Shown piece by piece: positions 1 to 10,511 of a stretch of 64,000 nt of DNA. The notes under the pieces are model-generated. The model saw nothing but the letters and a program-made list of their open reading frames with translations. It was not told the origin of the DNA and did not search any database. Location of the stretch: positions 7,162,223-7,226,222 of the forward strand of contig NW_020312894.1 of the NCBI RefSeq assembly GCF_003265705.1, written 5' to 3'. How positions within the stretch are numbered: the first letter of the stretch is position 1; every line of letters starts with the position of its first letter. The DNA comes from Callorhinus ursinus. Lineage: Eukaryota; Chordata; Mammalia; Carnivora; Otariidae. The translations under genes were made by a program, and so were the position numbers.

Positions 1-990
1 CTCTTGTCTCACTCATCATGGTATCAGTACATTTTGTCTTCTCTCTTCTTTCTTGATCAGTCTAAGTAGAAGTTTATTAAATTTATTGATATTTTCAAAA
101 AACACAAACTTTTGGTTTTAATTATTTTGTCTATGTTTTTTGTTTTCAGTTTCATCGATTTCCACTCTTCATTATTTCCCACTTTCTACTTACTTGGGTT
201 TAATTTGCTCATCTATTTCTAGCTTTTTTAAAGTGGAAATTTAGATTACTGATTGGAGAATATTTTGCTTTTCTAACATAAGCATTTAAGGGTGTTTATT
301 TTCCGTTAAGCACTGATCTAACTGCATCTCACTAATTTTAAAAGTTGTGTTTTCATTTTTACTCTGTTTAAAACATTTTCTAATTTCTCTCAAAATTGTT
401 TCCTAGACCCCTGTGTTATTCAGAAGTGTTTGTTTAATTTCTAAATATTTGAGAGATATTCCAGAGATCATTCTGCTATTGATTGCTAATTTAATTCTGT
501 TGTGATACATAATACAAAACAAAACGTAATATGTATTGTTCCAATCTTTAATAATCTTTATTGAGACGTTTTATTGCCCATTATATGGTTTTTCTTAGTA
601 AATGTTCCATGTGTCCTTGAAAAAGAAATGTACATTCCACTCTTATTGGATGGAATAAATGTCAGCTAGGTACAGTTGGTTAAGAGTATTGGTGAAGTCT
701 TTCATATCTTTACTGGTTTTTTTTATTAATACTTAAATGGGAGTATGGAAATCTCCAACTGTAATTGTGGAGTAGTTCATTTCTCCTTTTAGTTCTGCCA
801 TTTTGTTTTGTGTATTTCATAACTCTGTTATTATATGGACCTACATTTATAATTGTTGTATCATCCTGCTGTAATAACCCTGTTGCCATTATGAATTATC
901 CATCCTGGTCCCTAGTGATTCTCTTTGACTTACAGTTTACTTCATCTAATGTTAATATAGTCATTCTAGCTTTCTTATTCTTTCCTTTTG
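1..990 (-). mobile_element. L1 LINE ORF2 fragment, antisense, broken
   Basis: The plus strand reads as the reverse complement of mammalian L1 ORF2 (long T-rich text including a 'ttggttttaatt', 'tttaaatttattgat', 'ccaactgtaattgtgg', 'tagttctgccattttg' series). The order of these segments matches the second antisense L1 at 40.8-45.4 kb. No long frame survives on the minus strand, so it is a dead fragment. It runs off the left edge of the window and stops abruptly near 990, where another element begins. The subfamily is uncertain; the divergence suggests an old L1M/L1MA-type copy. Confidence 0.8.
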
Positions 991-995
991 AGTGG

Positions 996-1345
996 TGTAT
1001 CAGTCAGGGTGTGATTTAAAAACAACCATAAGAACCACTAGGAATGCTAGGGAATATGCAATTTATCTAAAGGATCTGACTTTGCATAATTATGGGAGCT
1101 CATTGGTCAGTTTTTGTCTGTTTGCTGCTTCTGCATCTGAAAATGAGCTTGGACCAGGAGTTAGAGAAGCTGAAGGGACCTGACAGGAGCTGACGGAGCT
1201 GCAGATCTGGCTGCTGCCCACCCCATCCACAAGGTGAGCTAGTAAATGAGCGACAGTGTGCACAAGGTACGACAGTGTTTAGTGCCCTTGCACTCAAGTG
1301 TTAAAAGAACATCTCACATAGTTCAGCCAACCAGCCAAGGATTTA
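996..1345 (-). mobile_element. Possible LTR fragment (MaLR/ERVL-like), antisense
   Basis: It starts with tgtatcagtcagggt, which resembles the reverse complement of the '...CTGACTAATACA' end shared by many mammalian MaLR-type LTRs, and it abuts the truncated L1. The rest is not a close match to anything I remember, so the right boundary is a guess. Confidence 0.35.
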
Positions 1346-1487
1346 GACATAGCTGGTACTCAGATTTTGGAACTCCTCCTCTTTGTGGTCCCCTACACTC
1401 CAGTTTCTCTGCCAAGTTCAAATTCTGCCCTCTGATGAACCTGCCTCAGAAAACTTACATCAAGCCTCATGTCTATCTCTGAGCAGC

Positions 1488-1600
1488 CAAGTGACTTGCT
1501 GAGTCTGCCACGCTGGCCCCCAGATTTCCCATTTGTAAAGTCAGGCATTGGAGTGGGACCAGGTGACCCCCAAGAGTCCTTCTAGTTCTAAGTAAACTCT
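1488..1600 (+). mobile_element. MIR-like SINE fragment
   Basis: The segment reads 'aagtgacttgctgagtctg ... catttgtaaagtcaggcattggagtgggaccaggtgacc ... gagtccttctagttcta'. This follows the 3' half of a MIR-related consensus (CTGTAAAATG, GGACTAGATGACC, CTTCCAGCTCTA). The tRNA-like head is missing. Confidence 0.5.
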
Positions 1601-1604
1601 AAAT

Positions 1605-2784
1605 AAATAGGTACACTCTTGAGATCAGGAAAGGTCTCATTTCGTCATCTGATGTCTTAAAGACAGGCTGCCCCTGCACAGTCTTCTTTCTGATAGAGAT
1701 TCTAACTTGTAATCACTTCGTTTTTCAGACTCCTCATCATCAAATGCATGTTGCTTAAATTTCCCACGTAGTTTAAGGAGATCACCAAGGCAGGAGGAAG
1801 GGTCTGGTGTGAAAGATCCTTTAGGCTCAACCACAAAATCCAAATTCCATTGATATTTCCTAGCTCAGCTGTATGTTTTTGGTCTCTGATATTCAATAAC
1901 ACCCACATATCATCAACAAAAGAAATTCAGTCTTGAAATTGTGTATGCTACTATTTTTCTCATGGCCACTGGTTAGCTGACTTTATAAATGAACTGAGAG
2001 TAATACATTCTTATCATAAACAATACAAATTCTAGGAATTGTGTTAAGAAAAACATATTGCTGTGGTACACTGAGCTTTTGTTATTTTTTATAGGAAGCA
2101 AGGACTTCTCTATCCCACCAAACTTTATTGTCGCATTCAATAGTTCTGCTGAATTTAATGGTTTATAAACAAATATACCTGGAGGTAAATGATTCCTAGC
2201 ACTTCTTGCTTGTTTAGTTATTTACTCTTAGCATTTGCCTATGCCAGGGACTCATAACTCAGAAATTCCCAAACAATTCAGAAGGCCCTCCACCAAATCT
2301 TTTCAAATGCATTAAAGTGACCTTTTCTATAGTACATGGAAGACACAATTACACTTAGGTTTCTTGAGCTGAGAGTGAGTGTAAAGGAGGCAGGGAGAAA
2401 GGACTGGGGTGCATGAGGCTGGCCTCCCCTTTAACAGACTCTCTGAGGAAGAGCATTTCTTACTCCAAGCTTTTGTAAACTTAGTTGATAAGTGTAAAAA
2501 CATCATCGTGATCTCCACACAGGCTTAAACAAAAGTCCAGGGCTGGGGGAGGGGACAAGGCTTTATTTTCAGTGGCAAGGCATTTTTTGCAAGTGACAAT
2601 GCATTTTGACATCTTTCTTTTACTTAGTTGAGGGTTTAGCCCTATGGCTCTTTATTGGAGGTGCAGTTCCTTCAAAATAATTTATTAGCATTAGTCACAA
2701 ATATGTTATTTTACATTGTGAAAGTCTATAGTATTGCAGAGCTGAACAGTACATCCAGATGATGGAAATGCTACGCAACTGGGC
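1605..2784. other. Unique sequence, no gene recognised
   Basis: About 1.2 kb with no transposon I can name and no frame longer than 68 codons. No splice-bounded coding stretch or RNA gene is apparent. Confidence 0.5.
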
Positions 2785-2795
2785 AAAAGAATGAT

Positions 2796-3007
2796 GGGGC
2801 ACCTGGGTGGCTCAGTTGGTTAAGCATCCAACTCTGGATTTTGGCCCAGGTCACGATCTCAGGTCCAGGGATGGTGCCCCACATCGGGCTCCATGCTCAG
2901 TGGGGAGTCTGTTTAAGGATTTCTCTCTCCCTCTCCTTCTGCCCCTCCCCCCACTCAAGAGGGTGCTCTCTCTCTCCCTCATAAATAAATAAATCTTAAA
3001 AAAAATA
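2796..3007 (+). mobile_element. Can-SINE (tRNA-Lys-derived SINE), full length
   Basis: It begins with the GGGGCACCTGGGTGGCTCAGTTGGTTAAGC head, which carries the A-box region of the parental tRNA. It ends with a CT-rich region, ATAAATAAATAAATCTT and poly-A. A perfect 10-bp target-site duplication aaaagaatga flanks it (2785-2794 and 3008-3017). The 'atccaactctggattttggc' body is an older subfamily than most copies in this window. Short frames across it are not genes. Confidence 0.95.
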
Positions 3008-3016
3008 AAAAGAATG

Positions 3017-3046
3017 AAGAAGAGCTGTATAAAGAAGAGCTGTATA
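3017..3046 (+). repeat. Perfect 15-bp tandem duplication
   Basis: The unit aagaagagctgtata occurs twice back to back (3017-3031 and 3032-3046), just after the right target-site duplication of the preceding SINE. Confidence 0.9.
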
Positions 3047-3064
3047 GGTACCACCTGGGGAAAT

Positions 3065-3086
3065 TATATATATATATATATATATA
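3065..3086. repeat. (TA)11 microsatellite
   Basis: Eleven uninterrupted TA units followed by CACACA, a few bases before the poly-T end of an antisense Can-SINE. Confidence 0.95.
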
Positions 3087-3090
3087 CACA

Positions 3091-3310
3091 TTTTTTTAAA
3101 AAATTTTATTTATTTTACTTAGAGAAAGAGGGAGTGCAATCAGGGGGAGGGGCAAAGGGAGAGGGAGAGAGAATCTCAAGCAGACTCCGCATGATGTCAA
3201 GCAGACATCAGCATGGAACCTGATGTGGGGCTGGATCCTAAGATCCTGAGATCATGACCCGAGTCAAAACCAAGTCAGTCGCTTAACTGACTAAGCCACC
3301 CAGGCACCCC
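3091..3310 (-). mobile_element. Can-SINE, antisense, older copy
   Basis: It starts with a T-rich tail complement (ttttttaaaaaattttatttatttta), goes through a purine-rich middle, and ends at gactaagccacccaggcacccc, the reverse complement of the SINE head. The body is diverged (tgatgtcaagcagacatcagc). Flanks aaattatatat and aaatgatatat look like a target-site duplication whose left copy has grown into the TA microsatellite. It interrupts an L1 3' end. Confidence 0.93.
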
Positions 3311-3317
3311 AAAATGA

Positions 3318-3618
3318 TATATTTTAAAGGGATAAAAGCTATTTGCAGAACAATACATATAGCATAATCACATTTTATTTTTAAAAAGTGTACATGTCTA
3401 TACATTCATATCACTTCAGAAAAATAACTAGAAGGATACACTCCAAACTATTATCAGTGGTTCTCTCTCAGGGTGAAATTAGAGGGACCAAAAAGGCAAG
3501 AATAGTCACTTTTTACTTCCCATTATCAAGTGTGAGACTGTGATGATTTTTCTTTCCAATATACCTTTTTACGCATTTTGCAAATTAAAAAAATTTTCTA
3601 CAGAACAAGAAAAACAAT
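3318..3618 (+). mobile_element. Old L1 3' UTR fragment, sense
   Basis: The text 'aaaaagtgtacatgtctatacattcatatcac...aactagaaggatacactccaaactattatcagtggttctctctcagggtg' matches the 3' untranslated end of old L1M elements. It ends with a 'tttgcaaattaaaaaaattttctaca' terminal segment. A sister fragment lies at 25.4-25.7 kb. Non-coding. Confidence 0.6.
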
Positions 3619-3824
3619 GTGAAGAGGGGAAGGAGTCCTGAGCCCAACGAATTTGTTGGCTTCACCTGTGTTTTCAAGACTCAGCATCATCGTATGTGCA
3701 GTTACCCAAATGTTTGTGTGTTGCTTCTGGATCATCTACTTTTTACCCGGATGTTTGGGATCTGCATAAAGAAGTACATAGGTACATTTGTACCCCGAAT
3801 CAGTCCCCTGGGCACACCTGGGCA

Positions 3825-4390
3825 TACATTTCTTCAACAAGCTTTCTTTACATGTCTGTTATGTGCCGAAAATCTCCGTTGGATTTGAAGTTGGTCTTGG
3901 TTCTCAGGAGCTTCCAACGTCCAGGCTGCACAAGAAGGTGGACAATCTTGTTTACGTCTAGAACAGAGAGGGGAACTAGGGCTGTGACAGCCAGGAGGAG
4001 GGACCAACCAACTCCTCCTGGGTCAGGTGAGGAAGGCTCCATGAGGAAGTGACATCTGAACTGTGCCTTTAAGATTAATTAGAACTTTCTAGGTAAAGGG
4101 TGGGGGAGAGAAGGATGTTCTAGGCCCGAGAGATGGCATACGTGGAAACAGTCATAAAAGTCCTTGGTGCATCCAGCTATGATATAGACTCATCGTTCCA
4201 GAGCACACGATATTATCAGAAATGACATCCTGAAGCCACAGGGGTTGAAATCGGGAGGAGCAAAATGATCAGATCTATATTGCGGAGAGGCAGCTCTGAC
4301 CATAGCATTGGTCTGTGGTCAGCAGTGGAAAATGGTCAGCAGGAGGAGACCTGAGGAAGCCCTCGGCCGAGGCAAATGGAGTGAAGAGGG
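3825..4390 (-). mobile_element. L2 LINE 3' region, antisense, ancient
   Basis: It follows the reverse complement of the L2 3' end: a 'ttcttcaacaagctttctttacatgtctgttatgtgcc' opening, then 'caggtgaggaaggctccatgaggaagtgacatctgaactgtgcctttaa', then a 'gaaaatggtcagcaggaggagacctg' tail. Divergence is high, as expected for an element shared by all mammals. Confidence 0.6.
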
Positions 4391-4439
4391 TGTGGGGCTG
4401 GGAACTCACTTGGATGACCTAGGTGTGCGAGAGATAGGG

Positions 4440-4722
4440 TGTTCAAGGAGGTAATTAGGGTTAAATGAAGTCTTAAGGATGAGGCCTGGTGTCCCTACAG
4501 GAGGAAGAGACACCAGGAGTGTGGGCACACACAGAGGAAAGGCCATGTGAGGACACAGGCGGAAGGTGGCCGTCTATGAGCTGAGAGGCCCCAGAAGAAA
4601 TGAACCTGCTAGCACCTTGATCTTGAACTTCCAGCCTCCAGAACCATGAGAAAACAGACGTCTGCTGTTTAGGCCCCACAAGCCATGGTACTTGTTATGG
4701 CAGAGCCTGTGCTGACTGGGGC
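4440..4722 (+). mobile_element. MaLR (MLT1-like) LTR fragment
   Basis: The order of segments is that of an MLT1 LTR: tggtgtccctacaggaggaagagac, ggccatgtgaggacacag, gaaggtggccgtctatgag, accttgatcttgaacttccagcctccagaaccatgag and ggtacttgttatggcagag. The 5' part is degraded. No internal retroviral sequence is attached, so it is a solo LTR. Confidence 0.75.
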
Positions 4723-4724
4723 AG

Positions 4725-5075
4725 ATGAGGTTCATCCATCAGGAGGGCGTCACTGGTCTAACGGTGGACATTGTCCATGGAGCTGCGGAGCGGAGGTCAG
4801 CTTACCGCGAAGGGATGAGGAATGGGGGTGCACAGAGAGATGGCACATGTGAGAAGCTCGAGAAGGCCGGGTGTAAAAGGAAGGAGGAAGGCAAGCGTCT
4901 GCAGAAGGGAAGATTCTGTAGGACAGGGAAGCCTGGACCCTTCCATGTTCCTACAGCTCTGTGAGGGTTCTCGAGGTCACTGTCCAGGCCCTTAATCCAC
5001 GAATGATGTGCCCTTGTAACCCTGATGCCTCTTATTTCCTGTGGTTCTGAAGATCTTCAAAATTGCTCCCTGATG
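4725..5075. other. Unique sequence, no gene recognised
   Basis: GA-rich unique DNA. One 79-codon plus-strand frame crosses it, but it has no recognisable domain and I do not support it as a gene. Confidence 0.5.
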
Positions 5076-5080
5076 ATAAT

Positions 5081-5210
5081 ATATATGTATATACATATAA
5101 TATATATAATATATAATATATATGATGATAATATATTATATATATGATGATAATATATAATATGTATTATATATTATATTTATATCACATTATATATGTG
5201 ATATATACGT
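5081..5210. repeat. AT-rich imperfect microsatellite
   Basis: A run of TATA/ATAT units interrupted by repeated 'gatgataatatat' blocks, grading at 5211-5250 into alternating GT/GC (tgtgtgcatgtgtgatgtgtgcacgtg). The alternating purine-pyrimidine pattern is prone to slippage. Confidence 0.9.
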
Positions 5211-5559
5211 GGGATACATATGTGTGCATGTGTGATGTGTGCACGTGTATGAGCACCATGCTCTTCTGCTTCCGTGCCTGCCTCTCTCATAGTTCTTCTC
5301 TAGCTCATTCACTCTTCTACCTATTTTCTTCTTAAACGTTCAGACACCTGGGGTCCTCCTGTGCCCTCCTGTTGTCTTGTCCTGAGTGACCTCATCAATC
5401 TCCAGACATCTGTGGGCTGATGATGCCCAGACACCCACTTGCAAAAGGTTTCTAAAATAAAGAAAATGTAAAGAAGAAAGTAAAATACACCACCAGTCTC
5501 GCCCCCAAGGCACGAACACATACCTTTCGCTGTCGTTATCAAATTAAAAGATTTCCTTC

Positions 5560-5870
5560 TAGTCTTTTCTCCCTACATTTTAACATATTCTGGATATTGT
5601 CATTGTACAAAACATAGAGTTTTGAACCCTCCTTTTTTAAACTGGGCCCTGAGTCACAGGTATTTGCTTGTCATTAAATATTTTTCAAATAGGATTTGTA
5701 ACAACTGCATTGGAGTCCAGACTGTGAAAGTAACGTGCTTTAACCATTCCCCTGATTTAGAAAGTTAAATTGCCTCCCTGTTTTCAGCGCTATGAATACC
5801 CAGTGATGAACCTCCCTGCACATACATTCTGGGGCACTTTATTTATTGCATCCTTCTATTTTCATCCTGG
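5560..5870 (-). mobile_element. Possible old L1 3' UTR fragment, antisense
   Basis: Phrases such as 'ttgtaacaactgcattggag', 'taaccattcccctgattta' and 'ttaaattgcctccctgttttcagcgctatgaa' resemble the antisense '...ACCATTCCCCTATTGATGGACATTTAGGTTG...GCTATTA..ATGAA' section of old L1 3' ends. Boundaries are soft. Confidence 0.4.
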
Positions 5871-6385
5871 TTATGAATCAGGCAGGTCTGTGAAGGCATC
5901 AGTACCCATCTCTTTTTCTGCAGTTTCATCTTTTAAACTGATTCTCAATCCTTCATGCTGCAAATCCTCCAAGCACCTATCGGAGAGAAACCCTGCCATT
6001 TTAAAAGAAAAACAACATACTCCCATGAGCAGCACCCTCCCGGATTTACTCCCTCCATTTCCTTTTCATGGTTTTTAATTAAATTCTCAACACTGGCTTG
6101 AATTAGAACCCTATCTAGAAAACCAAAACTTTTGAAAGAGTGTTTAGGACATCTAAATCACCCTGGTGGATTTCTGATTAACTGGAACAAACTCAGACTG
6201 AACATTCGCAGGATTTGTTTTTCTTTGCAGACAAACGAGGTTGAGTAGGTTCTCTGTCCCTGCCTAAGAAATATTACCCCATTGACGCATCACCCCACGC
6301 AGCCTGGTGCCCACTGGAGGGGCTGTTTGTTGTTCTAATACCAGACAAGGAGGGAGAGGAAAGCCACTGGCTGGGTGGCCAAAGG

Positions 6386-6387
<2 letters not shown>
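5871..6387. other. Unique sequence, no gene recognised
   Basis: I see no transposon and no supported gene here. A 102-codon frame at 5770-6078 starts inside the probable L1 fragment and has no domain. Confidence 0.5.

Positions 6388-6464
<77 letters not shown>
6388..6464 (+). repeat. Compound (TC)22-(AC)15 microsatellite
   Basis: Twenty-two uninterrupted TC units (6388-6431), a gct spacer, then fifteen AC units (6435-6464). Translation of this block creates the long SLSLSL/HTHTHT and RERERE/CVCVCV frames around it, which are not genes. Confidence 0.97.
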
Positions 6465-6466
<2 letters not shown>

Positions 6467-6552
6467 GGTATGAGTTCCAAGGATCCAGAACTGATGAGAA
6501 GCAGGGCCACTCCACAGAGCAGAAGAGGTGCAGTGCGTACCAACAAAGCTTC

Positions 6553-6632
6553 TGTTGTTTGTTTTTGTTTTGTTTTGAGGTGGTTTGTTTTTTGGGGTTT
6601 TGTTGTTTGTTTGTCTGTTTGTTTTTTGGCCT
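6553..6632 (+). repeat. T/G-rich (TTTG)n-like low-complexity tract
   Basis: Irregular gttt/gtttt units with almost no A or C (tgttgtttgtttttgttttgttttg ... ttgtttgtttgtctgtttgtttttt). Confidence 0.85.
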
Positions 6633-6639
6633 TTCCCAT

Positions 6640-7018
6640 TGGTCTCCTTCCCCACGTGGCACAGCTGGGTCCTGCCGGAGGTTCAGAGAAAATAGAGGAA
6701 TGCCTGCTATGCCTTTGTCTTCTCATCCTCAGGCTTCCACCACAGGCTGCCAGAGCTTGCACTGTCCCTCCGTGTGCCTTGATTTAAGGGACAGTTTTAC
6801 ACCTGGCCTTCTCTGGGTTCTTGATGAGATGGCACAGCCTGACTGGAGGGAGAAAGGCCTGGCTTGGGCCTTAAACCCCGCCTTGGCCTCAGGCAGTTTC
6901 CAGGGCTCAAAGTCCTTTGTCCCTACAGACCACCCAGACTTTTCATGTACTCTCACCTGCGTGGTTCCAAAACCTGACTCAGTCTGAGGAGCTCAACTCA
7001 CTATTCCAAATCTCCCTA
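6640..7018. other. Unique sequence, no gene recognised
   Basis: GC-balanced unique DNA under the 3' part of the 226-codon microsatellite frame. No domain is visible. Confidence 0.5.
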
Positions 7019-7087
7019 TGCACGCACACACACACACACCCCACACACACATGGACACATGCGTCCCTATACTTACACACACAGGTG
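7019..7087 (+). repeat. Interrupted (CA)n microsatellite
   Basis: CA units broken by cccc, ggacacatgcgtccctatact and similar insertions. It is degraded compared with the CA tracts at 11.05 and 25.34 kb. Confidence 0.85.
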
Positions 7088-7339
7088 CACGCATTACTTT
7101 GTTGATACTGGACATTCGTCAACTTTTCCACCCTTAAGGTAAACCATACCAGCAATCCCAGTTTTAAGAGGTTTTGAGACAAAGGGTTGAGCCAGGGATA
7201 TTCATCCTAAGCAGGCATAGGTTCTTCACCTGGTCAAGCCCAGGAGCAGACTCCACCCGCCCCCACCCCAGACATCATTCTCGTTATTTACCTCTGTGTT
7301 TTGGCAGCAAATTAAAAACTGCTATGGATAACAGCTAAC

Positions 7340-7560
7340 TTTTGGTGAGCACTTCTGTGTCCCAGATGCTAAGCCTGTCACTTTATGTGCATTATCTGAT
7401 ATATTTTTTACCAAACAAAACCAAACAAAACCCCAAATACTATGATGTAGATGCTATCGTGATCCCTACTTGTCAGCTGAGGACCCCGTGTTACTGAGAG
7501 GTTAAGAAACTGCTGGGGGACACACAGCAAGAAAGGTGGTATGGTTGGGATCTGTCATGT
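7340..7560 (-). mobile_element. MIR SINE, antisense
   Basis: The reverse complement of MIR is recognisable: 'ggtgagcacttctgtgtcccagatgctaagcctgtcactttatgtgcattatctgat', then 'gatgtagatgctatcgtgatccctacttgtcagctgaggac...actgagaggttaagaaactgctgggggacacacagc'. An A-rich aaaccaaac insertion interrupts it. Confidence 0.75.
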
Positions 7561-7590
7561 TTGTGTCGGTCATCCGTTTAATCTTTTCTT

Positions 7591-7775
7591 TTTAAGATTT
7601 TATTTATCTGAGAGAGAGAGAGACAGATAGCGACAAAGAGCAGGAGCAGGGATGAGAAGGAGAAGCAGACTCCCTGCTGAGCAGGGATCCCGACGTGGGG
7701 CTCTATCCCAGGACCCTGGGATCATGACCTGAGCCAAAGGCAGACACTTAACCAACTGAGCCACCCAGGCGCCCC
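7591..7775 (-). mobile_element. Can-SINE, antisense
   Basis: It runs from tttaagattttatttatctgagagag to the head complement ccaactgagccacccaggcgcccc. Flanks gtttaatcttttct and atttactcttttct form a slightly diverged 14-bp target-site duplication. The polypurine middle is intact. Confidence 0.95.
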
Positions 7776-7779
7776 CATT

Positions 7780-9140
7780 TACTCTTTTCTCAGTAACCTC
7801 ACCCAATGTCCTGGGGACGCCGGCCCATGTGCTCCTGGGGGGGTAGCTGCACCACTAGGTCTTGGGCAAGCATGTGACCTGATGTAAACCAACTAGCTCT
7901 CTCTTTCACTGGCTCCAGGGCTGCTTTGAATATGGGAATGTGGCCCAGTCGGAGCCAGTAGTATGTGTGGGGGTTTCCTCTAGGTGGTTGCGTCCCTGCT
8001 GGGCTTGAAGGGAGAAGCACCAAGTCCTGGGAGCTGCCCGTGGCTATCTGGGCACCCTGGGGGCCGAGCTGCCCTGAGAAGTCATGGGGGCCCTAAGAGG
8101 AAGAGAGAACCGAAGTCCTGGACACATATCTGGACCCTGGATCAAAACCAGCGTGAAGTGTTACCCCTGATTGATTCAGTAACAGGGACCAGTAAATCCC
8201 ATGTAAGTTCTCAGATGGTTTGAACTGAGGGTGCTGCCCCATACAGGATGGACTCCTGGGTGGTTGGTGGGTCCTCCCAGCTCTCCCCTGAACCATCTGT
8301 GTGACGCCACTTGGGAAGTCACCTCCTTTCCCGAGACCACGTTTCCTCCCTGAACGCAGGGTGAGGGCACACCCTCCAGAGCCCCCCTCCTCTGCCTGCC
8401 ACAGCAAGAGAGAGGCCAGCGGGCAAGAGAGAGCAAAGGGTGTTTTTTCTCCAACTAGAGAAAAATCTCATGAATTCCTCAAGTTGACCTTAATTCTTTT
8501 TATTATAACATTACTCAAATATGTGCAAACATAAATTAGATATAATCTCCTTATGTTTATAGCTTTTATACATCTATAAAAACCAAAACAAATTTAAAGA
8601 TTAAATACAAACAAAACCATAAAACCTATAAAAGTCCAATTAAAAGCATGGATTTAATGTGGCAGATGATGTTGCGCCAGAACTAAATCTCTGCAGTGTG
8701 GCTCTCCTCCCGGCTGCTCCCCTATGGGGTCTGGATTGTTCTTCAAATCCTACTTCAGGGTCTCATGATGACGCCATCCTCACCTCCCTGCCACAGGAGG
8801 ATCCCTGCCACAGGATCTTTTTTCAGTTCAACTCACAGGAATCCTGTCTGTCCGGCACGCTGTGATGTCTTCTGGGCTTGGCTCGGCGAGCTGAGTTCTT
8901 CCTATACGCAGTCCTCTGTGCCTGTGGCCGGCCTGATCCCAGTACAGTCCCAGCCAAAGCTGCAAGGGCGGGTGCGGGGAGCCCACTGGGTCACATGGCA
9001 AGGCTCCATAATATGCTCAAGTGGATTTTTAGAAGAGTATCGTCGAAGAGAAGAATAACCTTTTTTGAATTATTCTTAAGACTTAGAAGCATCCAAAGGT
9101 CATCTAAGATGACCTTGAACCCTACTCTGAGAAACACAGG
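7780..9140. other. Unique or unrecognised sequence
   Basis: About 1.4 kb without a repeat I can name. A stretch near 7.86-8.0 kb (catgtgacc...gaatatgggaatgtggcccagtcggagcc) has the flavour of an old LTR or DNA transposon but I cannot assign it. Overlapping frames of 68-120 codons on both strands show no shared domain and no codon signal I can see. Confidence 0.45.
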
Positions 9141-9144
9141 ATAG

Positions 9145-9315
9145 TGAAGAGTACGGAGCTTAAGACCAGTGTTTGAGCACAGCCGCTTAAGCCATTGGAT
9201 TTAGGGCAAGTTATTTCTAAGTCTCTGTTTTTCTGTCTGTAAGTTGAGATTTAAATAAAAATATCTGCCTCGTAAAGTTGATAAGTCATATGAAGTGAGC
9301 TAATGAATTCAAGCT
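9145..9315 (+). mobile_element. MIR SINE, sense
   Basis: The text 'cttaagaccagtgtttgagcacagccgc...gggcaagttatttctaagtctctgtttttctgtctgtaagttgagatttaaataaaaatatctgcctcgtaaagttg' follows MIR from near the B-box through the core. Confidence 0.7.
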
Positions 9316-9321
9316 CTATAC

Positions 9322-9780
9322 TAGGCTGACGAGTGTCCCCCTAGAATTCGGGCTCATCCAGAACCTATGAACGTGACTTTGTTTGGGAATAGGGTCTTTG
9401 CAGATGTAACTGAGTTACAGTGAGGTCATGCCAGATCAGAGAGCGCTTTATTCCAATGCCCAGTGTCCTTATAAGAAATGGGAAGTTTGGACACAGAGAC
9501 ACACACGCACACAGGCACAGGAAGAAGACCTGTGATGACAGAGACAGGGATTGGAGAGATGCATCTACAGTCTAGGGAATGCCAAGGATGGTGGCACCCA
9601 CTGGGAGCTGGGAGAGAGACATGGAACAGATTCTCTCTGAGAGCCTCCGACAAGGATCCAACCCCACTGACACTTCATTTTTGAACCTCCCTCCTCCGGA
9701 ACTCTGAGACATTAAATTTCTGTTGTTTTCAGCCACCCAGTTTGTGGTACTTGGTTAGAGCAGCCCTCAGGAAACTAACA
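9322..9780 (+). mobile_element. MaLR-family solo LTR, nearly complete
   Basis: Segments appear in the expected order: gagtgtccccctagaattc, gtgactttgtttgggaatagggtctttgcagatg, ccagtgtccttataagaaatggg, ttggagagatgcatctacag, gaatgccaaggatggtggc, catggaacagattctctctgagagcctcc, and the end tttctgttgttttcagccacccagtttgtggtacttggtt...gaaactaaca. About 460 bp. It has no internal provirus, so it is a solo LTR from recombination. Confidence 0.85.
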
Positions 9781-9957
9781 TCTGCACTTAACACAGAACT
9801 CAACATTCACAGTAAACAATATATGGTAGCTTTTTATCAGCAGAGGAGGCTTTCAAGCACTTCAAGGAGTACAAGATGGTATACAAATGCAAGTCTATCT
9901 GATCATTTCCCCCTTCCATTTCAGCTCCTGGAGCTGGCCCCAGTGTGAAGTCTGCAT

Positions 9958-10055
9958 CATCATCCATTATAATGCAGCACTTTACAGTTTACAAAGCTTT
10001 TTCCTACAAATTATTTCAGTTAATTCTCAGTGACCCTATGAGGTTGATAAAATTA
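9958..10055 (-). mobile_element. MIR/L2-type 3' fragment, antisense
   Basis: 'gcactttacagtttacaaagctttttcctacaaattatttcagttaattctcagtgaccctatgaggt' matches the antisense end of the MIR core region. Confidence 0.6.
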
Positions 10056-10079
10056 ACAATTTTTGCATGTTGGCCAAGG

Positions 10080-10375
10080 AATCTTTTGAGCTAATTGGAT
10101 AAACACAATGTGGTATCTCAGACTAGATCCTGAAAGAAAAAAAGGATGTTCATGGAAAAAGTGGCAAAACCCATTACAGTCTGTGACTAGGTTTATAGTA
10201 AAGGACCAGTGATAATTTCTTAATTTTGACAAATTTAACATGCCTATGTAAGATATTGTCAATTTATGGAATCCTGGTGAATAGTATATGGAAATTCTCT
10301 GTACTATCTTTGCAACTTTTCTTGAAATCTCAAATTACCCAAAATAAAATCTGATTTTAAAACAGCTAATTGGAA
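10080..10375 (+). mobile_element. L1 3' end fragment, sense
   Basis: It ends in 'gtatatggaaattctctgtactatctttgcaacttttcttgaaatctcaaattacccaaaataaaatctgattttaaaa', the 3' terminal sequence typical of old L1M elements, with upstream 'gtctgtgactaggtttatagtaaaggaccagtg'. Confidence 0.65.
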
Positions 10376-10511
10376 AGACTTTCCACCTGATTGGAACGCT
10401 TTTCTGGAATGTCACAGAGAAAGCCTCACAGATAGAAATATCCGACATATAGGGAGCTGTGACTACCTTCACCTTGGCTTCCATATTTTTTCTTTCAAAA
10501 AGCTATAATTA

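Noticed and set aside
6307..6987. 226-codon plus-strand open frame
   Set aside because: It translates a TC/AC microsatellite (SLSLSL, HTHTHT) and T/G-rich low-complexity DNA. No domain, and equally long frames run on the opposite strand through the same repeat.
7780..8460. Possible LTR or exon cluster
   Set aside because: Some phrases recall old LTRs, but I could not align a consistent order of segments, and overlapping short frames are not convincing.
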